A stretch of DNA of 64,000 nucleotides from Thermoleophilia bacterium UBA2241. Its GTDB lineage: Bacteria; Actinomycetota; Thermoleophilia; UBA2241. The notes under the pieces are model-generated. The model saw only the letters and a program-made list of their open reading frames with translations, did no database searches and had not been told where the DNA came from. Every line of letters starts with the position of its first letter. Within the stretch, counting starts at the first letter, position 1. The stretch covers positions 4,405-68,404 of the forward strand of contig DDYF01000021.1 in the NCBI GenBank assembly GCA_002347645.1, written 5' to 3'. Below, one piece after another: positions 51,057 through 59,660 of this stretch. The position numbers and the translations under genes are program-made.

Positions 51057-51833
51057 CTACGGCCTACCCCGCACCTGCTCAGCGGCACGCGAGCGGAACG
51101 ACAGCACCAGCGCCGTCCCGATCAGCACGCTGGCGATCGCCACCCACTGTGGTTGCGTGAGGCCCAGCGCGACCTCCTCGTTGCGGCGCCAGAACTCGAT
51201 GATGAAGCGCTCCACGCCGGTGAGGACGAGCATCCAGCCGAAGGTCCACCAGCCTGACCTGTCTTTGCCTGCGAGACGCCACAACAGCCAGATGATGGGC
51301 GCCATCATGATGAGCTCGTAGACGGGTGTCGGGTGGACCTCGACGCCCGGCGGCGTCGGCACCGTGCCGTTGGGGTACCCCATCGCCCAGGGCAGGTCGC
51401 TCTCGGTGCCGTAGTCGCCGTCGCCGGAGAGCTGGCAGCCGATGCGCCCGATCGTGTAGCCAAGCGCCACCCCGGGGCCCATGGTGTTGGCGACGATCCC
51501 CACCGGGACGCGGCGCAGGAGGCACCAGACGACCACGGCGACGAAGCCGCCGATGAGCCCGCCGTACCACGTGAAGCCGTAGCCGGAGAAAAGGGCGTCG
51601 CGGAGGTCGTCGCTGACGCTGCTCCAGTGCTCGGCGAGGTAGTAGAGGCGGGCGCCGACGAAGCCCCCTATGCCGGCGGCGAAGATCAGTTCGAAGGCGA
51701 AGTCGGGGGTGACGCCCCGGCGGCGCAGCAGGGGCAGGACGACGAACAGTCCGGGCACGATGAGCGCCAGCGCGGCCATGAGGCCGAAGCTATAGAGGGT
51801 GAAGTCGCCAATGTGGAAGAGCTCGGGGCACAT
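51057..51833 (-). CDS. lgt: Prolipoprotein diacylglyceryl transferase Lgt
   Basis: A 258-residue membrane protein with seven predicted helices and the Lgt signature in TIGRIGCQLSGDGDYG, plus PTPVYELIM and ERFIIEFWRRNEE. Lgt adds diacylglycerol to the lipobox cysteine of prolipoproteins, such as the two substrate-binding lipoproteins in this window. CapA lies just upstream in the same direction, 22 bases from its stop. Confidence 0.9.
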   Translation of the reverse strand: MCPELFHIGDFTLYSFGLMAALALIVPGLFVVLPLLRRRGVTPDFAFELIFAAGIGGFVGARLYYLAEHWSSVSDDLRDALFSGYGFTWYGGLIGGFVAVVVWCLLRRVPVGIVANTMGPGVALGYTIGRIGCQLSGDGDYGTESDLPWAMGYPNGTVPTPPGVEVHPTPVYELIMMAPIIWLLWRLAGKDRSGWWTFGWMLVLTGVERFIIEFWRRNEEVALGLTQPQWVAIASVLIGTALVLSFRSRAAEQVRGRP

Positions 51834-51855
51834 GATGTCGGACTGGCCGGGGGCC

Positions 51856-53163
51856 TCAGCGCTTCACGAGGACGTGGCCGAGGTCGTCCTTGATCGTCAC
51901 CTTGGTGCCGAGGTTCGTCGAGTACGCCTTCACGCGGGCGAGGATCGTCGCGGCGCCGCCGTACGTCCGCTTGGGGCGCCCGTCGTAGGCGATCGTCACC
52001 GGGATGAGGTCGACCTCGATGCGCTTCGCCGAGAGTTCCGCGCGGACCAGCATAGTCTGCGCACACGAGCCGCTCTGGTGGTCGAAGACGAGGTTGCCGG
52101 TGCTCCAGGCGATGAAGCCGCCGTGATACGCCTGGACGCCTTGGAGAACGTGCGGGTGGTGCCCGATCACAAGGTCGGCCCCGGCGTCGATGACGGCCTT
52201 GCCCTCAGAGGACTCGAGGTAGCTCGGACCCGTCGTGAACTCGTAGTTCCAGTGCCAGGCCACGACAACGTAGTCAGCCTTCGTGGCCGCTTTGCGGACG
52301 GCCTCCTTGACGGCGCCGACGTCGGAGCGCCCCGGCGACGTGCCGGGGCTCGACGACGTCGCCGGGAAGCCGACCGGGAGGACGTCGGTGAAGCCCAGGA
52401 AGGCGACACGCACGCCGTCGACGGTGAAGAAGCGTGGCAGCCGGGCGGCCGCGAGGTCTTCGCCGGCGCCGCAGACCTTCAGGCCGGCCTTGCGCACGTG
52501 GCGGATGCTGTCCATGAGGCCGCTGTCGCCCTGGTCGCCGGCGTGGTTGTTGGCCATGGTCACGACGTCGATGCCGGAGTCGGCCATGGCCTTGGCCAGC
52601 CGCGGGTCGCCCTTGAAGACGACGTCCTTCCAGTACTGCGGGTCGCCGCCGCCGGTCAGTGGGGTCTCCAGGTTCACGAGCGCAAGGTCAGCTCGCTTCA
52701 GGATGCCGGCGATGCCCTTGAAGACGGCGTCGCCGCCCTGGTTGCCGATGATGGTGCGAATCGAGCGGTCGCCGATGACGTCGCCGCCGGCGACGATGGT
52801 GACGCTGGTCGCCGTGGGCTTGGGGGTCGGAGTGGGTGTCTCGGACGGGGAGGGCGGCGGCGTGTGTGTGACCTGACGCACCCGCGTGCCGTCAGCCGCC
52901 GCCTCACCGCGCCCGATCCCCGGAAGCACGCCCGCGACCGCAAGGCCGGCGAGGGCGCCGGCCAGGGCGACGACGGCGAGCAGCACATAAAGGGTGCGTT
53001 GGCCGCGGCGCCGCGGGCGTCGTGGCAGGCGCTGCGTCGGGCGCCGGTCACGAGGCGGCTGCGCCCCGCCGCCTGCCCCGCCGTGCAAGGGCACCGATAC
53101 AGGCTCGCCTGACCCCGCTCGGTACGTCGTGTACGGCTTGCCCATGCGCGAAGGGGAGTCCAT
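51856..53163 (-). CDS. CapA-family (poly-gamma-glutamate-type) metallophosphatase-like protein
   Basis: A 435-residue protein with a basic, proline-rich N-terminus and one membrane helix (LYVLLAVVALAGALAGLAVA), a Pro/Thr/Ser linker, then a CapA/PGA_cap domain: IVAGGDVIGDRSIR, LVNLETPLTGGGD, ITVVTMANNHAGD-like DVVTMANNHAGDQG, and WHWNYEFTTGPS with HHPHVLQG. The metal-binding histidines fit the calcineurin-like fold. It faces the outside and may act in cell-surface polymer metabolism. ATG at 53163 is chosen from several in-frame starts. Confidence 0.82.
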   Translation of the reverse strand: MDSPSRMGKPYTTYRAGSGEPVSVPLHGGAGGGAQPPRDRRPTQRLPRRPRRRGQRTLYVLLAVVALAGALAGLAVAGVLPGIGRGEAAADGTRVRQVTHTPPPSPSETPTPTPKPTATSVTIVAGGDVIGDRSIRTIIGNQGGDAVFKGIAGILKRADLALVNLETPLTGGGDPQYWKDVVFKGDPRLAKAMADSGIDVVTMANNHAGDQGDSGLMDSIRHVRKAGLKVCGAGEDLAAARLPRFFTVDGVRVAFLGFTDVLPVGFPATSSSPGTSPGRSDVGAVKEAVRKAATKADYVVVAWHWNYEFTTGPSYLESSEGKAVIDAGADLVIGHHPHVLQGVQAYHGGFIAWSTGNLVFDHQSGSCAQTMLVRAELSAKRIEVDLIPVTIAYDGRPKRTYGGAATILARVKAYSTNLGTKVTIKDDLGHVLVKR

Positions 53164-53285
53164 GACTCCGCGATGGTACACGCACCCGCTGATACGGCCA
53201 AACGTGGGCCGCCCAACGGGAGGCTGACACGGCGAGTCGCCGCACATGGCTCACGGCGGGGGCCGCGCCTCGCCCGCGCGGGGGG

Positions 53286-53291
53286 TACAAT
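53286..53291 (+). promoter_or_regulatory. -10 element upstream of MA-type metallopeptidase
   Basis: TACAAT, a near-consensus -10 in the context GGGTACAATGG. The expected transcription start, six to seven bases on, coincides with the beginning of the 23-bp inverted repeat. Confidence 0.5.
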
Positions 53292-53296
53292 GGCCG

Positions 53297-53344
53297 AGGA
53301 GGGCGCCGGCGGCCACCCGAACGGGTGGCCGCCGGCGCCCTCCT
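53297..53344. repeat. 23-bp perfect inverted repeat with 2-base centre
   Basis: Arms 53297-53319 and 53322-53344. In RNA it forms a very stable hairpin placed at the predicted 5' end of the metallopeptidase mRNA, 28 bases before its ATG. It lies in a divergent region, so it could also act on the CapA side. Confidence 0.85.
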
Positions 53345-53371
53345 ACCGACGTCGTCGAACCGGGGCACTAG

Positions 53372-54637
53372 ATGCGGCTTCGCGCACAGAGTGGAAGTGC
53401 CGCGCACGCGGCCTTCGTCGCTGCCGTCGCGCTGCTCGCCAGTGCCGGCGTGCTGGTCGCGCTCGCCGTGGCGCTGCCCGTGGCGTTCGACGACGAGGCG
53501 TCACCAGCCGTCGGGCCGGCCACCCGGGCGGCCCGTCCTGCGGAGGCGGAGGCGGCCGTCGACAAGGCCGTGGCGGCGCTGAGGGCGGCCGACGAAGACG
53601 CCTGGCGAGTCGCCCTGCCCGCATCCGGCGACGCGGCGCGCCGGGCGATGGCGGACCTCTTCGATACGCTCTCCGGGCTGCCCCGGACGACGCTCGAGGC
53701 GGTCGTTCAGCCCATCCCGTCGCGAGGCGGACGGTACGACATCCGGCTCCTCGGCACACTCGCCGGCGCCGGGCCCGCGGACCGTCTGGTCGCCGAGCGC
53801 GTGCTGGATCTCGAGGTCATGGGCCCCCGGGTCGTGGCGACCGGCGACGCGACGCCGAAGGCGGCGCGCGAGTTGTACTTGATGGCGTTCGACGAGCCGC
53901 GGGTCGTCGAGCACGACGCCTGTGTCATCATCACCGAGCCGAAGTACACCGACCTTGCCGAGGATCTGGCGACGGCCGCCGGAGCCGCTCGCGGCGAGCT
54001 TGCCATGTTGGGCGTCGACCCCGACCGGGCCGTCGTCCTCTACCTCTACGCGACGCGAGCGCAGCTCCGTGACGCGCTCGGCGGGGGCCCGACTGACGAG
54101 CGCTTCGAGTTCTTCTCGGCCCCCGTAGCCCGCGAGTCCGGCGAGCTTGGGTGGCCTCGCGACATCAACATCCTCGCCCCAGCCCTTGAGGGCGAGGATG
54201 AGTGGCTGTCGCGCCTCCTCGCCCACGAGCTCACCCACGCCTTCACGGTCCACTGGTTCGCCGACACGGCGAACGACCCCATGTTCCTCGCGGAGGGCAT
54301 GGCGGTCGCCGTGGAGGGCGGGCGCTCGTACGACGCCTTGCGCGCGGAGCTGGCCGGGGGGAACGAACGACTGCCGCTGGCCACGGCGATCGGCCTCGGC
54401 AGCCTGTGGAGCGGCAACGCGGACGACAAGGTCCAGCTCGCGTACCTGGAGGCAGGGTCGGTGGTCCTGTACATCCTCGACGAGTGGGGGCTCGAGGATC
54501 TCAAGCGGTGGATCCTCGGCGTCGCCGACTCGGACCTCACGCCCGACGGGGTGGCTGCCACCACGCGTCGCACGCTCGGCGTGACCTGGGACGCGTTCGT
54601 CGCGGGCTGGACCGAGTACGTGCAGACGCTGCCGTGA
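53372..54637 (+). CDS. Membrane-anchored gluzincin metallopeptidase (peptidase MA-like)
   Basis: A 421-residue protein with an N-terminal membrane helix (AAFVAAVALLASAGVLVALA). The zinc motif HELTH (H285, E286, H289) is in LLAHELTHAFTVHWF, and the third ligand is likely the Glu in FLAEGMAVAVEGG. This is the peptidase MA-like arrangement. The domain would lie outside the membrane. It is the first gene of a co-directional set with the LolA-like protein and the ABC exporter; no direct functional link is known. Confidence 0.78.
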   Translation: MRLRAQSGSAAHAAFVAAVALLASAGVLVALAVALPVAFDDEASPAVGPATRAARPAEAEAAVDKAVAALRAADEDAWRVALPASGDAARRAMADLFDTLSGLPRTTLEAVVQPIPSRGGRYDIRLLGTLAGAGPADRLVAERVLDLEVMGPRVVATGDATPKAARELYLMAFDEPRVVEHDACVIITEPKYTDLAEDLATAAGAARGELAMLGVDPDRAVVLYLYATRAQLRDALGGGPTDERFEFFSAPVARESGELGWPRDINILAPALEGEDEWLSRLLAHELTHAFTVHWFADTANDPMFLAEGMAVAVEGGRSYDALRAELAGGNERLPLATAIGLGSLWSGNADDKVQLAYLEAGSVVLYILDEWGLEDLKRWILGVADSDLTPDGVAATTRRTLGVTWDAFVAGWTEYVQTLP

Positions 54638-54747
54638 GGAGACCCGTCCCACCATGCTCTCCCCCGCACGGCCTCCGGCCGAGGTTCGGTATGGTCCGCG
54701 GTGCGGCATAAGAACGTCAGCACGGCAGCCCGAAAAGGAGTCTCCTG

Positions 54748-56163
54748 ATGCGCGGCAAGCTCATTCTGATCATCGCGCTGACCGCCGCTGGCCTGGTCGC
54801 ACTGGCCGGGGTGGTGGTGGCGGTCGCCGGCGCGGACGACACACCGGCGCTCCCCGCTCTGTCGGCGCCCGAGCTGATCGCCCGCATGGGCGACCACTCG
54901 CGGGCGCCCGACGCGATCAGCGGCGACATCGCCTGGACGAACGAGCTCTTCGGCGAGATGCCGTTCATGCCCGACCACGTCGCCCGGCCGGCGGACTCGC
55001 CGCTCACAGCGAGCGGCTCCGGCCGCCTGTGGGCGCAGGACGGCAAGGTGCGCCTTGAGTCGCAGGGCCAGGGCGGCGACCAGGTCGTCGCCGCCGACGC
55101 TGAGGCCGGGACCGTGTGGACCTATACCTTCGTCGACGACACCGCGCATCTCTACGAGTGGGTCGGCGAGAAGCCGGGTGCCGTCACGCCGACGGGTGAA
55201 GGCGCGGTACCGGGCACGACGTCGTCCCCGGGCGTGCCGCACGAGCCCTTGACGCCCGAGCGCGTGAGCGTCTTTCTCCAGTCTGCCGCGCGCTTCCTGG
55301 CCGTCGAAGTGAGCGGTGACGCGCTCGTCGCCGGCCGCGAGGCGTACCTTCTGACGATGACCCCGGCGGCCACGGACACGGCCCTCGGCAAGATCGAGGC
55401 GGCGATCGACGGGGAGACGTACGTGCCGTTGCGCGTGGAGGTCTTCGCGAAGGGCCACGACGTCGCGACGCTGTCGTTCGGCTTCACCTGGGTGTCGTAC
55501 GCACCCGTGGGCGACGAGGTGTTCGCGTTCGATCCGCCCGAAGGGGCCAAGGTCGAACGCGAGACGATCGATCCGCAGCGTGACCACCAGGGCGAAGGCG
55601 GCGCGCGGCCGGGCAGCGACGCAGGCGCAGAGGCGCCGCCGGCAGCCGAGCGTGAGGACGCGATGGAGCGGATGAAGGAGCTCGCGCGCACCGCCCTGCT
55701 CACGCGCGAGGAGGCCGCCGAGCTGGTCGACTTTCCGCTCGCTTGGGCGCGCGAGTACGAGGCGCGCGCCTACCGCTGGGCTTACGTGTTCGAAGGCGGC
55801 CTGCCGGTCAACGCGCTCGGAACGCCGGTCTCCGACATGGCGGCGGAAGCGTTCGGCGGCGGGGATGGCGGTGAAGCCACAGCTGGCTCGCCCTCCGAGA
55901 TAAGACCCGCGGCCGTCCTCTTGTACGGCGAGGGCTTCGGCTCGATCGTGCTCGCCCAGACCAGGACCACGGCCGACATTCGCGAGGAGATGAAGCAGCT
56001 CCCCGAGGTCGTCGACACGATCGACCTCGGCGGCGTGCAGGCGAGGGCCGTAGTGACGCCGCTCGGGTCCATCGTCATGTGGGAGCGCGACGGAGTGACG
56101 CTCGTCGCGGCAGGCATGGTGACGAAGGCTGATCTCGTCGCGTTCGTGACTTCCGTGCGCTGA
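54748..56163 (+). CDS. Exported LolA/DUF4367-like protein with membrane anchor
   Basis: A 471-residue protein with an N-terminal helix (LILIIALTAAGLVALAGVVV) and an extracytoplasmic region. Residues about 50-275 resemble LolA/LppX-type folds (ISGDIAWTNELFG; GRLWAQDGKVRLESQGQGGD). The rest is variable and ends with a DUF4367-like tail. AAAAGGAG lies upstream of the ATG. The close coupling to an ABC exporter suggests a sensor or lipoprotein-related part. Function not known. Confidence 0.6.
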   Translation: MRGKLILIIALTAAGLVALAGVVVAVAGADDTPALPALSAPELIARMGDHSRAPDAISGDIAWTNELFGEMPFMPDHVARPADSPLTASGSGRLWAQDGKVRLESQGQGGDQVVAADAEAGTVWTYTFVDDTAHLYEWVGEKPGAVTPTGEGAVPGTTSSPGVPHEPLTPERVSVFLQSAARFLAVEVSGDALVAGREAYLLTMTPAATDTALGKIEAAIDGETYVPLRVEVFAKGHDVATLSFGFTWVSYAPVGDEVFAFDPPEGAKVERETIDPQRDHQGEGGARPGSDAGAEAPPAAEREDAMERMKELARTALLTREEAAELVDFPLAWAREYEARAYRWAYVFEGGLPVNALGTPVSDMAAEAFGGGDGGEATAGSPSEIRPAAVLLYGEGFGSIVLAQTRTTADIREEMKQLPEVVDTIDLGGVQARAVVTPLGSIVMWERDGVTLVAAGMVTKADLVAFVTSVR

Positions 56164-56164
56164 G

Positions 56165-57226
56165 GTGAGCGAGATCCCGACGCAGGAGTCGGTCGAGGTG
56201 ACGCCGACGGGCGCGACACGGCCGGCGCAACAGGGCTGCGCGGGCCGTGCCGCGCCCGTCCTGACGACGCGCGGTCTCACCAAGCAGTTCGGCGGGCTGC
56301 GCGCCGTCGACGGGCTCGACATGGAGGTCTGCAAGGGCGACGTCTTCGGTTTTCTCGGACCGAATGGCGCTGGCAAGACCACCGTCATCCGTCTGGTTCT
56401 GGGGCTGATCCACCCCACGGCGGGTCACGCGGAGGTGTGCGGCCACCGCGTCCCCGGCCGGCGCAAGGAGGCGCTGCGCCACGTGGGCGGCTTCGTCGAC
56501 GATCCGACGTTCTACCCGCTCATGTCGGCGCGGCGGAACCTGCGACTGCTTGGCAGCATGACCGGACCCGTGAGCGAGGGACGCATCGACGAGGTGCTCG
56601 AGATCGTCGGTCTCTCGGACCGGTCGGACTCGCGGGTCGGTGGGTTCTCGCACGGCATGAAGCAGCGCCTGGGCATCGCCCAGGCGCTGCTTCATGCCCC
56701 CGAGCTCATCGTCCTCGACGAGCCCACCAGCGGCCTCGACCCCCGCGGCATGAAGGACGTCCGTGAACTCGTCCGCGACCTCGGCCGCGGCGGCACGACG
56801 GTGTTCCTGAGCTCACACCTGCTCCACGAGGTCGAGCAGGTCTGCAACCGGGCGATCATCATCGACAGGGGTCACGTCGTCGTGCAGGGGCCGGTCTCTG
56901 AGCTGCGTCCCAAGGGTCTCGCGGTCAAGGTCATGACCGACGATCAGGACAAGGCTGCCGAGACGGCGCGTTCGCTCTTCGGGACGGCCATGGTGGCTAA
57001 GGACGATGGCTACCTCGTCGTGAAGGCAGGCGACGACGTTCCCGAGCTCGTGCGCCGCCTCGTCGCCGACGACCTCTCGGTGCGCTCCGTCGTGCCGGCG
57101 ACCGACCAGGGGCTCGAGGACTTCTTCCTCGAGCTGACGGCGTCGGATGAGACGCAGGCGCGCTCAACGGCGAGGCCCAAGAGCCTCGCCGGTCTGGCGC
57201 GCCGCGTCACCGGGAGGCGCTCGTGA
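56165..57226 (+). CDS. ABC exporter ATP-binding protein
   Basis: A 353-residue ABC-2-type ATPase with Walker A GPNGAGKTT, signature FSHGMKQRLGIAQAL, Walker B LIVLDEPTSGLD and H-loop FLSSHLLHEVEQV. The C-terminal extension is usual for CcmA-type exporters. GTG start at 56165, one base after the previous stop, and GTGA overlap with the permease. The exported substrate is unknown. Confidence 0.9.
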   Translation: MSEIPTQESVEVTPTGATRPAQQGCAGRAAPVLTTRGLTKQFGGLRAVDGLDMEVCKGDVFGFLGPNGAGKTTVIRLVLGLIHPTAGHAEVCGHRVPGRRKEALRHVGGFVDDPTFYPLMSARRNLRLLGSMTGPVSEGRIDEVLEIVGLSDRSDSRVGGFSHGMKQRLGIAQALLHAPELIVLDEPTSGLDPRGMKDVRELVRDLGRGGTTVFLSSHLLHEVEQVCNRAIIIDRGHVVVQGPVSELRPKGLAVKVMTDDQDKAAETARSLFGTAMVAKDDGYLVVKAGDDVPELVRRLVADDLSVRSVVPATDQGLEDFFLELTASDETQARSTARPKSLAGLARRVTGRRS

Positions 57227-58146
57227 GCCCGGGGGGCGTGTGCGTGTGTCCGCCGGCCGCGCCGGCCACGGGACCCGCAGTGGGCCCCGACGGCCACAGC
57301 CACGGAAGCACGCTCCCGCCCATGGCCGGGAGCGTGTGGGGTCCGCTGCGCCGCGAGTGGATCAAGCTGCTGTTCACGCGGCGCACGTACGTCATCTGGG
57401 CCGGCCTGTTGGCGATCCCCGGTCTGATCACCCTCGCGCTCAAGCTGGCCGACAGCCCGCCCGGTCCCGGAGAGGGGCCGGAGTTCCTCTCGCGCATCGT
57501 CGGTAACGGTATGTACGTACCGCTCGCCTCGCTCGCCGCACTCCTGCCGTTCTTCCTGCCGCTGGCGGCGATCATGGTCGCCAGCTACATGATCGCCGGG
57601 GAGGCGGAGTTGGGGACCCTGCGCATCGTTCTTCTGCGCCCCATCGACCGGGGGGCGATGCTGGTCACGAAGTGGCTGGCGGCGATCGCGTACCTCTTCG
57701 TCGGCCTGCTGATCGTGGTCGCGGGGGGCCTCCTGTTCGGTGGCATCTTCTTCGGCCTGGAACCGCTGGTCACCCTCTCGGGCAGCACGGTGAGCATTCC
57801 CGAGAGCATCGGCCTGCTCCTGCTCACGGCGCTGTTTGCCCTCGCTGCCATGGCGTGCATGATCTCGATGGCGCTCCTCTTCTCGGCCGTCACCGACTCG
57901 AGCCTCACGGCACTCATCGCGACCGTGGTCCTGTACGTCGTCATCCAGCTGCTGGTCTCGTTCAGCTACTTCGATTGGCTGGTGCCGTACGTCTTCCCGA
58001 CGTACTTCAACGACTACATCAACCTGTTCCGCGACCCGATCGCCTGGCGGCCGGTCGGCAAGGCGGTGCTCGTGTTCGGCCTCTGGACGACGGGGCTCAC
58101 GGCCGCGGCATGGCTGCTCTTCCGGCGCAAGGACGTGCTGTCGTAG
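57223..58146 (+). CDS. ABC-2-type exporter permease
   Basis: A 307-residue membrane protein with six helices (for example LASLAALLPFFLPLAAIMVA). The first 30 residues are Pro/Gly-rich with histidines and are not membrane; an internal ATG at 57322 would remove them. GTG start overlaps the ATPase stop (GTGA). Forms the exporter with the preceding gene. Confidence 0.83.
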   Translation: MSPGGVCVCPPAAPATGPAVGPDGHSHGSTLPPMAGSVWGPLRREWIKLLFTRRTYVIWAGLLAIPGLITLALKLADSPPGPGEGPEFLSRIVGNGMYVPLASLAALLPFFLPLAAIMVASYMIAGEAELGTLRIVLLRPIDRGAMLVTKWLAAIAYLFVGLLIVVAGGLLFGGIFFGLEPLVTLSGSTVSIPESIGLLLLTALFALAAMACMISMALLFSAVTDSSLTALIATVVLYVVIQLLVSFSYFDWLVPYVFPTYFNDYINLFRDPIAWRPVGKAVLVFGLWTTGLTAAAWLLFRRKDVLS

Positions 58147-58250
58147 GCTCTGCGTGACGAGCCGTGAAGCGCCGCGCACGGCGTGCATCGCGGCCGCCGG
58201 TCGGCACAGCGGAACAGGGCCCGGGAGCTGAGAGGTTTGGGAGGTTACTG

Positions 58251-59585
58251 ATGTGCGCTCCAGAGGCCGTTCGATCCCTGCCCTCGACGATGCGGGCCAT
58301 GCAGCTCGCGGCACCGCTGCCGGCCGCGGAGCGGCCTCTGCGGCTGGTCGAGCTGCCCGTCCCACAGCCGGGGGCGGGCGAGGTCCTGCTGCGCGTACGG
58401 GCCTGTGGAGTGTGCCGCACCGACCTGCACATCCTGGAGGGCGAGCTGCTGCCGCACCGCTTGCCCGTGGTCCCCGGGCACCAGATCGTCGGGGAGGTCG
58501 CGGCCCTGGGCGAAGGTGTGACAGCCTGCTCTGCCGTGAGGGGCGGCACGGCCCGGACGACGGCGGGCGCCGCTACCCCGACGCCGGCGGCCGCCGCAGG
58601 CATCGCCCCGGGGGGCGACCCGGGCGCCCCACCGCTGACGCTCGGCGAGCGTGTCGGCGTCCCCTGGTTGTACCGGACGTGCGGTGTCTGCCGCTTCTGC
58701 TGCCGCGGCCAGGAGAATCTCTGCGAGAACGCGCTCTTCACCGGCTGGGACGTGGACGGCGGCTTCGCCGAGTACATGGTCGCGCCGGCGGCCTTCGTCT
58801 ATCGGTTGCCGTCCGGCATGGACGACATGGCGGCCGCGCCCCTGCTCTGCGCCGGGATCATCGGCTACCGCTGCCTGCGCCTGGTCGGCGTCGTGGGCGA
58901 CGGCGCAGGGATGCCGGGCGCGGGGCGCTTCGACGCGGGCGCCGCCGAAGTCCGGGGCACGGACGCGCTGGGCGACGGCCCCGCCGAGATCGGTGCCGAG
59001 GCAGAAGCGCTGGCCGAGGAGCGCGGCGCGGCGCTGGCGGGCGGCACGCCGCGCGACGTCGGCACGCTGCGCGACGACGACGCGCCGACGCGCCGCCTCG
59101 GCCTCTACGGCTTCGGGTCGGCGGCCTCGCTCTGCATCCAGGTCGCCCTCTGGCGCGGTTGGGAGGTCTACGCCTTCACGCGCGGCGCCGGGCATCGCAG
59201 CCTGGCGCTCGAGCTCGGCGCCGTGTGGGCCGGCGAGACCTCCCAAGACCCGGGGGTCCTCCTCGATGCGGCGATTATCTTCGCCCCGGCCGGTGAGCTC
59301 GCCGTCGACGCGCTCCGGCGTCTCGACAAGGGCGGCATCGTCGCGCTCGGCGGAATCTACTCCTCACCCATCCCGGCCATCGAGTACCCGTCGATCTATC
59401 ACGAGCGCGTCGTGCGCAGCGTCGCCAACTCGACCCGGCAGGACGCGCGTGAGCTGCTGCGCGACGCGGCGCTCGTGCCCGTGAGCAGCTACGTGCAGGA
59501 GTACGACCTCGAGCAAGCCAACGAGGCGCTGCTCGACCTCAAGGAAGACAGGGTACGCGGGTCTGCCGTCCTCCGCGTGGGGTGA
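58251..59585 (+). CDS. Zinc-dependent alcohol dehydrogenase with two large insertions
   Basis: A 444-residue MDR-type enzyme, about 100 residues longer than usual. Catalytic zinc: GVCRTDLH and VPGHQIVGE. Structural zinc: the four cysteines of CGVCRFCCRGQENLC. Insertion 1 (about 40 residues, Ala/Gly/Thr-rich) splits the GroES-like part after LGEGVTACS. Insertion 2 (about 60 residues, Ala/Glu/Asp-rich) splits the Rossmann domain before LGLYGFGSAASLCIQVALW. Both insertions keep the frame and have no domain. The ATG at 58251 follows GGGAGG at 58239-58244. Confidence 0.82.
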   Translation: MCAPEAVRSLPSTMRAMQLAAPLPAAERPLRLVELPVPQPGAGEVLLRVRACGVCRTDLHILEGELLPHRLPVVPGHQIVGEVAALGEGVTACSAVRGGTARTTAGAATPTPAAAAGIAPGGDPGAPPLTLGERVGVPWLYRTCGVCRFCCRGQENLCENALFTGWDVDGGFAEYMVAPAAFVYRLPSGMDDMAAAPLLCAGIIGYRCLRLVGVVGDGAGMPGAGRFDAGAAEVRGTDALGDGPAEIGAEAEALAEERGAALAGGTPRDVGTLRDDDAPTRRLGLYGFGSAASLCIQVALWRGWEVYAFTRGAGHRSLALELGAVWAGETSQDPGVLLDAAIIFAPAGELAVDALRRLDKGGIVALGGIYSSPIPAIEYPSIYHERVVRSVANSTRQDARELLRDAALVPVSSYVQEYDLEQANEALLDLKEDRVRGSAVLRVG

Positions 59586-59660
59586 AGCAAGCGTGGATCT
59601 GCGTCGCACCCGGCGCCTGGCGAACGTCGCGCGCGGGACACGCCCGCGCCGTCAGTAGCC

